Positions 23,780 to 32,880 are shown, numbered from the stretch's first letter. The stretch: DNA of 64,000 nucleotides from Bradyrhizobium mercantei (GCF_001982635.1 NZ_MKFI01000001.1:1506374-1570373); one strand, 5' to 3'. Notes: generated by a model from the letters alone, not told the origin. Numbers and translations are program-made.

Positions 23780-25485
23780 CAGTTACTCGATGCTGCGTCT
23801 AGGAGTGCTTTCAGGTAGCCCAGCGTGTTGTTCGCGCTTTCGATGGCGGCCTGGTAATTGGCGTATTGGACCTGGAGCTGCGCCTTGAACGTCGCGGCAT
23901 TGCTCTGGATGTCGCTGACCTGGGACGACAGATCGGTATCGCGCGACTGCAGGTTCGTGATCATGGTCTGAAGCTGACCGCTGGTCCCCGAATTGGTCTG
24001 CGCAAGCTGGTAAAGCTGCGTCGCAAGACCGGATGTCGATGTCACGGTGATCGACTGCGAGGTCGATCCGGTATAGCTGAACGCCATGCCGGCGTAGATC
24101 GTGCCCGAATTGCCGATGATGGTATTGCCGACCACCGAAAAGCCGGAGCTGTCACCGCCGACCGAGGCTCCGGTCAGCGTCCCCGTCGAATCCACCGTGA
24201 GGTCGAGCGTGAAGGATTGCGGCGATGTGCCGGTGTTGACCACGCTGAGCTGGCTCGACGATGTGGTCGTCTGCGCCGACAGCAGCTTGGTGACGCCGGC
24301 AAGGTTTTGCGTCAGCACGGTCGACAGCGTGCCGGTATCGAGCTGCAGCTCGTTGTTCTCGTTGAAGGACAGGCCGAGATCCGCCATCGTCATGCCGTTC
24401 ACGGTCCCGCTGAGCACCTGCTGCAGCTGGGTCATGATATCGCGCATCGTGCTGTCGCCGAACAGCACCGCGCTCGATGCGGCCGTGCCGTCGGAATTCT
24501 GCGCGGACTGCGCGATCACCTGGTCGCGAAACGCGTTGTAGTTGGTGACGAAGGTCTGAAGCGCCGTCGTGATCTGGCTGGTGTCGGTCTCGATGCTGAT
24601 GTTCAGGCTGGTGCCGCTCGGCGTCGGCTGCAGCAGGTCGAAGGTGACGCCGGACAGAACGTCGGAAATGTCGTTGGTGTTGCGCGTCAGCGCGATGCCG
24701 TCGAGGGTGAATTCCGCGGATTGCGACTTCTGCAGCACATCGGTAAAGGCGCCGGTCGTGTCGGTGACGCCGAGCTTGTTGAGAATGTCGTCGCCCGATG
24801 TCGACGAATAGGTGATGTCGGCAGCGTCCGCGGTTCCTGTCAGCACCAGCTGATAGGACCCGCTCGACACCTGGACGATGGAGGCCTGGACATTGGTGGT
24901 CGAGGTCTGGGCATTGATGGTGTCGACGACATCCTGCATCGACATGCCGCTGGTGATCGAGATCGCCGTGCTGGTGCCGCCGGACAGGCCCAGCGAGAAC
25001 GTGCCGGCAAGGCCCAGCGCCGTCGACGTGCTCGACTGCGCTGAGCCGATCACCTTCTGCGCGGTCGCAAGCTGGGTGATCTGGAGCGTGTGATCGCCGG
25101 TCGCCGAACCGCTGTTGACGCTCATGTTGAGCGCCGACGAGGCGCTGACGTCGCCGGTGGACGAGATCGTCGCCGAGCGCGTGGCGAAGGCGTTGGTGGC
25201 GATCGAATTGATGATCGACGTGCTGAGCGACGACAACCCGGAGGCCAGGGTCGACAGCTCGGTCTGCAAGGATTGGTAGGCCGTGATCTTGGCCTGGTTC
25301 GCGGTGATCGTCGTGGTGATCGATGTCGCCGCTGCGAGCTTGGCGTTGACCTCGGCCTCGATCAGGGCATCCCAATCGATACTGGTCGAGTTCGTCGTGC
25401 CGGTCGTGGTCACCGTGCTGGCGGAACTGGACGATGCCGTGCTTGATGTGCTCGAGGAGCTCGAGGTAGCGCTGCTAACCGTCAT
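23779..25485 (-). CDS. fliD: Flagellar filament cap protein FliD (HAP2)
   Basis: A 568-residue protein with a Ser/Thr-rich leader, then STSIDWDALIEAEVNAKLAAATSITTTITANQAKITAYQSLQTELSTLASGL, the FliD N-terminal region. GDHTLQITQLATAQKV is the conserved D1 entry, and the C-terminal coiled coil SRDTDLSSQVSDIQSNAATFKAQLQVQYANYQAAIESANNTLGYLKALLD includes the expected heptads. It caps the growing filament and is exported without cleavage. The gene lies between fliC and fliS in the usual order. Confidence 0.92.
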   Translation of the reverse strand: MTVSSATSSSSSTSSTASSSSASTVTTTGTTNSTSIDWDALIEAEVNAKLAAATSITTTITANQAKITAYQSLQTELSTLASGLSSLSTSIINSIATNAFATRSATISSTGDVSASSALNMSVNSGSATGDHTLQITQLATAQKVIGSAQSSTSTALGLAGTFSLGLSGGTSTAISITSGMSMQDVVDTINAQTSTTNVQASIVQVSSGSYQLVLTGTADAADITYSSTSGDDILNKLGVTDTTGAFTDVLQKSQSAEFTLDGIALTRNTNDISDVLSGVTFDLLQPTPSGTSLNISIETDTSQITTALQTFVTNYNAFRDQVIAQSAQNSDGTAASSAVLFGDSTMRDIMTQLQQVLSGTVNGMTMADLGLSFNENNELQLDTGTLSTVLTQNLAGVTKLLSAQTTTSSSQLSVVNTGTSPQSFTLDLTVDSTGTLTGASVGGDSSGFSVVGNTIIGNSGTIYAGMAFSYTGSTSQSITVTSTSGLATQLYQLAQTNSGTSGQLQTMITNLQSRDTDLSSQVSDIQSNAATFKAQLQVQYANYQAAIESANNTLGYLKALLDAASSN

Positions 25486-25512
25486 GTCGACACTTCCGCC
25501 GCAATGAGAACC

Positions 25513-25533
25513 GGGCCGGCATCATGCCGGCCC
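25513..25533 (-). terminator. Hairpin after fliC
   Basis: GGGCCGGC (25513-25520) pairs perfectly with GCCGGCCC (25526-25533) around an ATCAT loop. It lies between the fliC stop and the fliD start. The T-tract that follows on the minus strand is poor (GGTTCTCATT), so it could be an attenuator that lets fliC be expressed far above fliD/fliS, or an mRNA-stabilising end. Confidence 0.6.
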
Positions 25534-25548
25534 GATTTGTCGTTCGAA

Positions 25549-26373
25549 CTAGCCGAGCAGCTTCAGCAGGTACTGCGGCATCTGGTTCGCCGCCGTTTCC
25601 GCCGAAACCGCGGCCTGGGTCTTCACTTCGGCCGAGGACAGCGTCGCCTGCTCGGCGGCGATATCGACGTCCTTGATCGCCGAATTGGCGGACTGCAGGT
25701 TCTGGGTCTGGGTCGAGATCGAGTCGGCCGAGAAGTTGAAGCGCGATTCCTGGGCACCGATCTCGGCGCGGGCGGACGACACGGTGTCGATCGCGCTGTC
25801 GAGGGCCGACATGGCGCTGGTGGCGCTCGACAGGCTGGAGACGTCGAGCGAGGTCACGCCGAGCGAGGACGCCGTCAGGCTGGTCAGCGTGATCGTGATG
25901 GTATCGGCCGAGGTCGAGCCGACCAGCACCGAGACGCCCGAGGAGAACACGCTCGAACCATCGAGCAGGCTCTGGCTGCTGTAGCGGGTGCCGGAGGCGA
26001 TGGAGTCGATTTCGCCCTTGAGCTGCGTGAATTCCGAGTTGATGTAGGCACGGCTGGAATCGGCCACGGTGCCGGACGCGGACTCGGAAGCCAGCGACTT
26101 CATGCGGGCCAGGATGTCCGAGATGTTGGACGCGCCGCCGTCGGCGGTCTGCAGGATCGAGGTCGCCTGCGCCGCGTTGGTGGCGGCCTGCTGCAGCGTC
26201 GTGATGTCGGAGGAAATGCGGGTCGAGATCGCGAGGCCGGCTGCGTCGTCGGAAGCAGAGGTGATGCGCGAGCCGCTCGACAGCTTCGACAGCGCGCTGG
26301 TTTCCTGCATCGAGTTGATGTTGAGGTAGCGGACCGCGGAGTTCGCGGCGGTATTGGTGGAAATTGCCGGCAT
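25549..26373 (-). CDS. fliC: Flagellin
   Basis: A 274-residue short flagellin. The N-terminal D0/D1 region (ISTNTAANSAVRYLNINSMQETSALSKLSSGSRITSASDDAAGLAIS) and the C-terminal region (SRFNFSADSISTQTQNLQSANSAIKDVDIAAEQATLSSAEVKTQAAVSAETAANQMPQYLLKLLG) are both standard; the variable domain is small. An AGGAG ribosome site lies six bases before the ATG. The variable region is rich in Ser/Thr, compatible with glycosylation by the divergent cluster (inference). Size suggests a thin or lateral-type filament, but that is not proven. Confidence 0.92.
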   Translation of the reverse strand: MPAISTNTAANSAVRYLNINSMQETSALSKLSSGSRITSASDDAAGLAISTRISSDITTLQQAATNAAQATSILQTADGGASNISDILARMKSLASESASGTVADSSRAYINSEFTQLKGEIDSIASGTRYSSQSLLDGSSVFSSGVSVLVGSTSADTITITLTSLTASSLGVTSLDVSSLSSATSAMSALDSAIDTVSSARAEIGAQESRFNFSADSISTQTQNLQSANSAIKDVDIAAEQATLSSAEVKTQAAVSAETAANQMPQYLLKLLG

Positions 26374-26513
26374 GTATAGCTCCTGTGCTGATGGGGCATG
26401 GCATGCCGCATCGTGAGAAATTGAGGTGACGCGGATCCAGCCCCCGTCCGCCCGATCAAACGGGTCGGCCGCCGGTGGTCAGGCGCGAAATCTTCAGAAG
26501 CTGGAATTTATGG

Positions 26514-27215
26514 TTAGCAGTCGGTAAACGCGCCGCGCAGGTCCCGCTCGTGCCGCTTGAGCATTTCGCGTAGCTGCTGCCGCCCGCGTTTCAGCAGCGA
26601 CTCCACCGCGGCGATCGTCGTATCCATCACTTCGGCGATCTCGCCGTTGCTCATGTTCTCGTGGTAGGACAGGATCACCGCGACGCGCTGCTGCTCGGGC
26701 AGCCGCTGCATCGCGACCTCCAGAAGATTTCCGATTTCGTTGCGCTCGATGACGGTGCTTGCGTCGAGCTGGGTGTCGGCGACCTCGGGCACGACATCGA
26801 CATTCTCGGTGCGCGGCCTGCGGCGCAGATCGATGCAGCGGTTGCTGACGACTCGATAGAGCCAGGTCGAGAACTTGGCGCGGCCATGCTGCCAGCGGCC
26901 GCGATGCGTCCACACCTTCAGCATCGTGTCCTGCACCACGTCCTCGGCGTCCGCGGCGTTACCGACGATGCGCAGCGCGATCGCGTAGGCGCGATCGACA
27001 TGGCGCTCGACGAGAGCACGAAACGCCGCCTCGTCGCCGGCGGCGAGGCGGTCGAGCAGTTCCTTGTCTTCGTCCTGGATCTCGACGGTGTCGAGCGGAC
27101 CCGCGTCGGCAATTGTGGGGACGTTGCTCCAGGGAGCAGCCGCTTCGACCGGCGCAACCGCGGGCGTCGTGGCCTCCACCTCGGCCGCCGCCATCATATC
27201 AAGCGCGTAACTCAT
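26514..27215 (-). CDS. ECF-type RNA polymerase sigma factor
   Basis: The start was set at 27215 (MSYALDMM) with a GGAGAG ribosome site; 233 residues. After an unusually long N-terminal extension of about 50 residues comes region 2 (DEAAFRALVERHVDRAYAIALRIVGNAADAEDVVQDTMLKVWTHRGRW, with FSTWLYRVVSNRCIDLRRR). A linker follows, then region 4 (LEVAMQRLPEQQRVAVILSYHENMSNGEIAEVMDTTIAAVESLLKRGRQQLREML), an HTH. It lies upstream of fliC on the same strand with a 140-base gap. No anti-sigma gene is adjacent; the closest candidate is at 22717-23238. Confidence 0.9.
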   Translation of the reverse strand: MSYALDMMAAAEVEATTPAVAPVEAAAPWSNVPTIADAGPLDTVEIQDEDKELLDRLAAGDEAAFRALVERHVDRAYAIALRIVGNAADAEDVVQDTMLKVWTHRGRWQHGRAKFSTWLYRVVSNRCIDLRRRPRTENVDVVPEVADTQLDASTVIERNEIGNLLEVAMQRLPEQQRVAVILSYHENMSNGEIAEVMDTTIAAVESLLKRGRQQLREMLKRHERDLRGAFTDC

Positions 27216-27723
27216 GCCCCGCTCTCCAACCAGCGCCGCTGGCACACATCCCATGCGGCTTCTGAGCGTTGAACGGAGGGCCCGAGCAAACCAGGCGAAG
27301 TTTTTTTGTTATTTTTCAAATGCTTAGCTGGATTTTTTTGCCGACCGCCCGGCAAAAGCTGCCGCTGCGCGAAGGCGCAGGGAAAAGTTCGACGGAATCT
27401 GGAGCAGTCGTTCAGCATCGCCTCGCATTCCCGCGGGAGAGTTCGTCGCGCCGGAAAACGCTGTTGTCACATCAACTAACGCCACGCGAACACATGCATG
27501 CGCAGAGCATGCGAGTGATCCATCGCCGTTGGTCGCCATCTTGCATTCGACGATTGCGACTAGGCAATTTTTTCCGAATCACCATTTCGACGTTATCGGA
27601 TTTTTTGAGTCTGTCAGTCGCGAAGCGCGCGTTTTCGAATCTCGCATCAACTTTTTTGAATCATCGCGCCTGATTTGTCTCATGCACGCGTTAAACGCAT
27701 GAGGACTGGCGGGAATTTTGCGC
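27216..27723. promoter_or_regulatory. AT-rich regulatory region with repeated T-tracts
   Basis: A 508-base divergent intergenic region with no credible gene. It is clearly more AT-rich than its surroundings and has at least five runs of six or seven T (near 27301, 27333, 27568, 27601 and 27654). An inverted repeat CTCATGC (27679-27685) with GCATGAG (27697-27703) sits about 20 bases before the HAD gene start. It should hold the promoters of both the sigma gene and the glycan-type trio. T-tracts are the kind of target bound by MucR/Ros-type silencers in this group (inference). Confidence 0.4.
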
Positions 27724-30228
27724 ATGACGATCATGACGATCGACGCGACGCGTCGAGCGCAGAATGTTTCTGCATGTTCATTCGATGTTTTCGATACATT
27801 TCTGTTGCGCGCCTGCACGACGCCGGATGGCGTATTTGAAAGGGTTTTTCAGCTTTCTCGCATTGCTGAAAAATTTCCAAATATGTCCGTCAATTTCGTT
27901 CAGCATCGAATCCAGGCGGAGGCGCGTGCGCGCAAGCTCGCGCAAGAACGCAACGGCTCCACAGAAGTGCGCATCGCCGACATCTATAAGTACTTTCCGT
28001 TCAGGCTGTTCGGTCTGAACCGCGACGCATTGCAGGATCTCGCGCAGCTCGAGTTCGAAGCCGAGCTCGAGCTGTGCCGCGCCAATCCGGAAATGCTCGA
28101 GCAATATCTGGACATGAAGCGCGGCGGTTTTCGCACCGGTTTCATTTCAGATACCTACTGGAGCACCGACCAGCTCGCGCAGCTGCTGCGCTCCTGTAGC
28201 CCGGGGCTGACCTGGGATTTCCTCTACGCGTCCTGCGATCACGGCAGCAGCAAGAGCGAAGCGCTGTTTGCGGCCTATCTCGCCGAGCAAGGCATCGATG
28301 CGGCAAGCTCGTTCCATGTCGGCGACAATCACAACGCCGACATCAAGGGCGCTCAGCGCCACGGCATCCGCCCGCGCTACTACCCGCAGGCCGGTGCGGC
28401 GTTGGCATCGAAGTTTCAGCGCGAGACGTCGATCTTCGAACTGCTGTGTCCCGATCAGCCGTCGCGGCTCGATTGCGGCGCCCGCACCCTGCGGCGCGCG
28501 GTAACGGCACGCAGCGCTGAGCATTCTGCCGCCTTCAACCTCGGCGTGACCGTGCTCGGCCCTGTCATGACGGCGTTCGACGCATTCATCGAAGCGCGGC
28601 GCGCAGCGCTCGCTTGCGAGGGCGCGCGGGTTGCGATCGGCTTCCTCGGCCGCGACGGTCTGCTGCCGTACCGTGTCTGGCAGGCAAATCACGGCGACAC
28701 CTGCGCCTACGTCGAGATCAATCGACGCGTCAGCCTGGTCGGATCCGCCGACACGCTCGAACCGCTCAGCGAGCTGCTGAGCCGCGTCGTCAAGATCGAC
28801 GCGGCAACCTTCGTCGATATCGTCAAGGTGCAGCCGCCCGCGGTGATGACGTTCTTTGCGCAATATCCCGACGGCATTGCGAGCGGCCGCGAGCTCTCCG
28901 ACGCCCTGCCCGACCTGATGGATCCGCGCGAAATCACCGACATCGCCGCCGGCGTTCGCGCCCGTCTGCTCACCTACCTTCGCGCGCAGATTTCCGATTT
29001 CGACGATTGCACCGACCTGATCCTGGTCGACCTCGGCTATTCCGCGAGCGTGCAGAAATCGCTGCGGCGCATGTTCGATCGCGAAGGCATTCGCATCCGC
29101 CTGCACGGCGCCTATCTTTTGACGCTGGACGATGCCTTCGACGACATCGCCGACGACGACACCGCGGAGGGCCTGATCTCGGATCGCGTGGTCACGCCGC
29201 ACGTGAAACGCATGCTGATCCGCAACGTCGCCTTGCTGGAGCAGCTTTGCTGTTCAGCGGAGGGATCGGTGCGCGATTATCGCGGCGGCGAGGTGTTGCG
29301 CGAGGACGATCAGCGCCCGGCCGCGCAGCTCGCGCTGGCGACCGAAGTGCAATCCGGCACGCTTGCCTACGGGTCGCGCGCCCGCGAGCTGGCATCGCGC
29401 CATGCATTGCGGCCTGACGCGGACCCTTCTGCCGCGGCACGCTGGGCAGCCGCCGTCCTCGGACGTCTCCTGCTGTTGCCCGACGATGATGAGCTCGTGC
29501 TGCTCGGCGGCATCAAGCACGACGTCAATCTCGGCACCCAGGCGCTGGCGCCACTGCTCGACGCCAACTTCGTCAATGACTGCATCGTTGCCCGCGGTCT
29601 CGTGACCGCCTGCACGGCGCCGGCGCCTCCGATGTGGCTGGCCGGCAGTTTTGCCGCGCTGTCGCCGTCGCACGCCTATCTCTACACGCTGTTCGGCGCC
29701 AACCGGCTGCCCGCGAACGTGTTCGGCGAGGCGCCATGCGGGACTCTGCAAATCGGCCTGTTCGAGAAGAACGGCCAGGCCTCGCTGGAAACCATCACCG
29801 TTTATCATACCGGGCTCGGCGACGTGCGCCTGCGGATTCCCCTGTCGTCCCGCATGGCGGTTGCGACCATCGCGCTGCCGTTGGCAAAGCTCACCCGTGA
29901 CGGCATGCTCCACGGCGTCACAGTCCAGTATGGCGAGAGCGCGGCGAAAGCCGCGGAGAGTTCGAACGCGACGGCGATCGCCGAGGGCCGGCTCATCGAT
30001 GCCGGTCTCGAGCGGCGCGGCCGTCAATTCCACGCCGCCACCGAGGACAGCATGCTGCTGATCCCGGTCGATGGCTTCAAAGACGATGTTGCGATCTACA
30101 CGGTCGCGCTGACCGCCCTCGATCATGACCGCATCCTCGCGGCCGGGGACCGCGACGGCAATGGTGCGCCGTCCGCCACGCTGAGCTGGCGCAGCGCCAA
30201 TGGCACGCCGGCAACCGACCGCGATTGA
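27724..30228 (+). CDS. HAD-superfamily protein, large, possible glycan or flagellar modification enzyme
   Basis: The start was taken at ATG 27724; 834 residues. The N-terminus is a HAD-like domain: SFDVFDTFLLR (nucleophile Asp21, with Phe instead of Asp at +2), a Ser/Thr motif in FISDTYW, a Lys in SSKSEALF, and HVGDNHNADIKGAQ with the acidic pair. The central domain has LGRDGLLPYRVW and DLILVDLGYSASVQKSLRRMF, and the C-terminal third is beta-rich with no motif I recognise. Such FDVFDTL proteins often occur in surface polysaccharide clusters. The gene is divergent from the flagellar genes and starts a three-gene run with a glycosyltransferase-like and a formyltransferase gene. Confidence 0.7.
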   Translation: MTIMTIDATRRAQNVSACSFDVFDTFLLRACTTPDGVFERVFQLSRIAEKFPNMSVNFVQHRIQAEARARKLAQERNGSTEVRIADIYKYFPFRLFGLNRDALQDLAQLEFEAELELCRANPEMLEQYLDMKRGGFRTGFISDTYWSTDQLAQLLRSCSPGLTWDFLYASCDHGSSKSEALFAAYLAEQGIDAASSFHVGDNHNADIKGAQRHGIRPRYYPQAGAALASKFQRETSIFELLCPDQPSRLDCGARTLRRAVTARSAEHSAAFNLGVTVLGPVMTAFDAFIEARRAALACEGARVAIGFLGRDGLLPYRVWQANHGDTCAYVEINRRVSLVGSADTLEPLSELLSRVVKIDAATFVDIVKVQPPAVMTFFAQYPDGIASGRELSDALPDLMDPREITDIAAGVRARLLTYLRAQISDFDDCTDLILVDLGYSASVQKSLRRMFDREGIRIRLHGAYLLTLDDAFDDIADDDTAEGLISDRVVTPHVKRMLIRNVALLEQLCCSAEGSVRDYRGGEVLREDDQRPAAQLALATEVQSGTLAYGSRARELASRHALRPDADPSAAARWAAAVLGRLLLLPDDDELVLLGGIKHDVNLGTQALAPLLDANFVNDCIVARGLVTACTAPAPPMWLAGSFAALSPSHAYLYTLFGANRLPANVFGEAPCGTLQIGLFEKNGQASLETITVYHTGLGDVRLRIPLSSRMAVATIALPLAKLTRDGMLHGVTVQYGESAAKAAESSNATAIAEGRLIDAGLERRGRQFHAATEDSMLLIPVDGFKDDVAIYTVALTALDHDRILAAGDRDGNGAPSATLSWRSANGTPATDRD

Positions 30229-30286
30229 TTTGTCCGCCTGATCTGACCGCCCCGCCCGTAGAAGGTTAACGAGGGGTAGTGCGGGC

Positions 30287-31645
30287 ATGATTTCGGCTGA
30301 CACGGCGCAAGCGCACGGCTTGCAGACGAATTTCGACCAATTGCTGGCGGCGAACGGCATCCGCATGAGTGCCGCACAGCGCCGGCGGCTCGCCTGGCTG
30401 TCCGGACGGCTTGGACGCGTGGCCATCCATCAGTCCGGTGCAGTGCCGGCTCGCGACCATGGCGTCATCATCCTGATCGAACCGCCGAGCGGGCCTGCCG
30501 CCGAGATGCTTTACCGGTCGCTTCACACCGACTGTGCGGTCGTCATCCCTTTCGGCGAGAATCCCGCCTTCGATTTCCTGAAGTCGAAGCTGACCGACTT
30601 CGGGACGATCGGGCCGAGCTTCGATGGGCCGCACGAGATGTGGTGGGGCGGGCTCAATTGGCGCCCGATCGCGCCGGCGGAAGGCGCCCGATCCGATGCC
30701 GCGCTGCGCGTGGTCTCCTGCTATCCCCGTGCCTGCGGCGATGACCATGCCCGCGCGCTCCGGGATAAGCTCGCCGAATTCCAGATCGCTTACGACATCG
30801 TGCCGATCGACACCGCGGACGGCGAGCCGCCGCGCGCATCCGAGAAGACAGCCTTCATGCTGCGGATGTGGGAGCAGCACCGCGAGCCGCTGCTTTTCAT
30901 CGAAGCCGATGCGACCCTCGGCGAACCGCCGCTACTGCCGTCCTCGCTCGATTGCGACATCGCGCTCCACAAGTGGAACCGGTGGGAGATGTCGGCGCGT
31001 ACCCTCTACCTCGCCCGCACCCCGGCGGCCAAAGCGCTGCTGCGCAACTGGCATCACATCGCGACCGCCTATCCCGCAGTGTGGGAAGGCTACCTGCTCG
31101 ACCAGGCGTGGACCCTGACGTCGTCACAGATGCCGCTCGACACCGCCTGGCTGCCGCGCTCGTACCACGCGCCGGCCGAAGACGCCGGCACGCCCCGCCA
31201 CACGACGATCATTCACAGCCTGCCCACCGACAACGGCGATCTTGGGCCCGACGCCGAATTCGGTGTCGCGATGCGCCCCGCGCGGCGTGCCAGCCGCAGC
31301 GGCGGCCGCGACGCCATGATCGTGATCCAGTCGCAGGCGGCCTCGAATGACGCGATCACAGTGATCATGCGCGACATCGCAACCAGCGACGCGCGCGAGA
31401 TGGCGGCCAGCATCGAGGCGGTGACCGGCGCGTTTGCCGCCGACTGCGGCGGATTCGGCCGGCTCGAGCTCGCGCTCTGCCCCTGGCAGGACGATATCCG
31501 CGCGGCGAAGTCGGCCGCCAAAAGCGCGAACAACCGGATCATCGAGATTGCGCCATGGCAGACCTTGCCGGCCGATCTGTTCCGCACCGTCAGCCAATCC
31601 CGCGATGCCGGCAGCGTCGTGGTCATGGCCGGGCTGCGCGGTTGA
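30287..31645 (+). CDS. Putative GT-A-like glycosyltransferase
   Basis: A 452-residue soluble protein with no signal peptide, preceded by GAGGGG. A region near residues 195-290 has EPLLFIEADATLGEPPLLP, a D-x-D-like metal motif in a GT-A setting, followed by CDIALHKWNRWEMSARTLYLARTPAAKALLRNW and VWEGYLLDQAW; the late DQ is typical of nucleotide-sugar transferases. The last ~110 residues form a separate domain of unknown type. Donor and acceptor are unknown. It lies 58 bases after the HAD gene and 40 before the formyltransferase, which suggests one glycan pathway. Confidence 0.55.
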   Translation: MISADTAQAHGLQTNFDQLLAANGIRMSAAQRRRLAWLSGRLGRVAIHQSGAVPARDHGVIILIEPPSGPAAEMLYRSLHTDCAVVIPFGENPAFDFLKSKLTDFGTIGPSFDGPHEMWWGGLNWRPIAPAEGARSDAALRVVSCYPRACGDDHARALRDKLAEFQIAYDIVPIDTADGEPPRASEKTAFMLRMWEQHREPLLFIEADATLGEPPLLPSSLDCDIALHKWNRWEMSARTLYLARTPAAKALLRNWHHIATAYPAVWEGYLLDQAWTLTSSQMPLDTAWLPRSYHAPAEDAGTPRHTTIIHSLPTDNGDLGPDAEFGVAMRPARRASRSGGRDAMIVIQSQAASNDAITVIMRDIATSDAREMAASIEAVTGAFAADCGGFGRLELALCPWQDDIRAAKSAAKSANNRIIEIAPWQTLPADLFRTVSQSRDAGSVVVMAGLRG

Positions 31646-31685
31646 TCACGGCACAGCAATCGAGCAAGGGAAGGACGCCCGCATC

Positions 31686-32405
31686 ATGAAGACCATCATC
31701 CTTCTCACCGGCATCGTCAGTCAGCAATTTGCGCTCACCGAGCTGTTGAAGGCGCACAATCCGGCGCTCTCGTTCCGCTGCGCGGTGACGGCCGAGGAGC
31801 TCGCTGCGATCGAGCCTGACGTGCTGCGCGAAGCCCGGCTGCTGGCCTTCACCACCAGCGTGATAGTGCCCGAACACATTCTGGCGGCGCTCGGCTACGG
31901 CGCCTACAATTTCCACCCCGGACCGCCGCAATATCCCGGCTGGGCGCCGGCGCATTTCGCACTCTACGACGGCGCCCGCACCTTCGGCGCGACCGCCCAT
32001 GTGATGGCGAGGCGCGTCGATTCCGGTCCCATCGTCGGGGTCGAGTCGTTCATCATTCCCGACAAGATCAGCGTGCGCGGACTCGAGCAGATCGCCTATG
32101 TGCGGCTCGCCCATCTGTTCTGGCGGATGTCGCACGATCTCGCCTGCGATCCCTCACCGCTAGCGGAATTGGACATCGCCTGGTGCGGCATCAAGAGCAC
32201 CCGGCAGATGTACCGCGAGATGTGCGAGCTTCCCGCCGGCGTCAGCGCCGGCGAGCTGGCGCGCCGGATCCGCGCCTTCCATGACGATTTTCGCGGCATC
32301 CCGCTGACCTATTCGCTGCACGGCATCCGCTTCCAGCTGGCGACGACGGCCACGGAGACGGAAGCGCCGCAGGTGATCTCGCCGCCGCTCGCCGCGGCCT
32401 CCTGA
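31686..32405 (+). CDS. Formyltransferase-family protein
   Basis: A 239-residue protein with a GGAAGGA ribosome site. It has the N10-formyl-THF formyltransferase core: YNFHPGPPQYPGWAPAHFALYDGARTFGATAH, with the Asn-x-His pair, and RVDSGPIVG with the catalytic Asp, as in Fmt, ArnA-N and sugar N-formyltransferases. It is shorter than methionyl-tRNA formyltransferase (about 310 residues), and no def gene is adjacent, so initiator-tRNA formylation is unlikely. A role in N-formylating an amino sugar is inferred from its neighbours. Confidence 0.75.
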   Translation: MKTIILLTGIVSQQFALTELLKAHNPALSFRCAVTAEELAAIEPDVLREARLLAFTTSVIVPEHILAALGYGAYNFHPGPPQYPGWAPAHFALYDGARTFGATAHVMARRVDSGPIVGVESFIIPDKISVRGLEQIAYVRLAHLFWRMSHDLACDPSPLAELDIAWCGIKSTRQMYREMCELPAGVSAGELARRIRAFHDDFRGIPLTYSLHGIRFQLATTATETEAPQVISPPLAAAS

Positions 32406-32423
32406 GGATTGACCTCAACACCT

Positions 32424-32636
32424 TCACGCGCGACCTCGGCCCTCGCGGCGCTGCTGCAGGTGCGCCCTCACCGCCCGCTCCGCGGCGCGCGCGGAGCCGA
32501 AATAGCCGCCGTCAAGGCCATCAAAGGCGCGATCCGAGGAGAAGAAGCAGAAGCCTCTGCTGTCGCTGACGACGATACCTGCGGTGCGATCCGATACTTC
32601 GATGACGTAGGCTTGGGACACTTGGGCTTGGGACAT
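32424..32636 (-). CDS. Conserved small hypothetical protein
   Basis: A 70-residue soluble protein: YVIEVSDRTAGIVVSDSRGFCFFSSDRAFDGLDGGYFGSARAAERAVRAHL. The pattern (a beta hairpin, FFSSDR and a helical AERA end) is one I associate with short Bradyrhizobium proteins of unknown function. It is convergent with the formyltransferase gene, with only 18 bases between the stops. No role can be assigned. Confidence 0.7.
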   Translation of the reverse strand: MSQAQVSQAYVIEVSDRTAGIVVSDSRGFCFFSSDRAFDGLDGGYFGSARAAERAVRAHLQQRREGRGRA

Positions 32637-32702
32637 GCGTGCTCGATCGCCGGATGACGGCGCTCCTGTCTGATTGTCGGGTGCTTGGGATCGTCTAAGC
32701 GA

Positions 32703-32792
32703 TCAACAACAGACGCCGGTCGCCGCCGAGACGCAGCGGTGCGGCATGCGGTTTCGCATGTCGCACATCAAGCTGCGGTGGTGATGTCTCAT
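32703..32792 (-). CDS. Candidate 29-aa peptide with Cys-Cys C-terminus
   Basis: A short minus-strand frame, starting MRHHHRSLMCDMRNRM and ending TGVCC, with an AAGG seven bases before the ATG and four Cys. It resembles regulatory leader peptides in layout: basic start, Cys-rich end, and a GATCG/CGATC stem just after the stop. The next minus-strand gene is the 70-aa protein. There is no cysteine or sulfur gene next to it, so it may be chance. Confidence 0.3.
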   Translation of the reverse strand: MRHHHRSLMCDMRNRMPHRCVSAATGVCC

Positions 32793-32880
32793 TGCGGGAC
32801 CTTGAACAATGCGAATATCGCGCATCAATATCCGGCCGAACCACGCGCCAGTCAATGAAATGGCCGTCCAAAGATCACGA

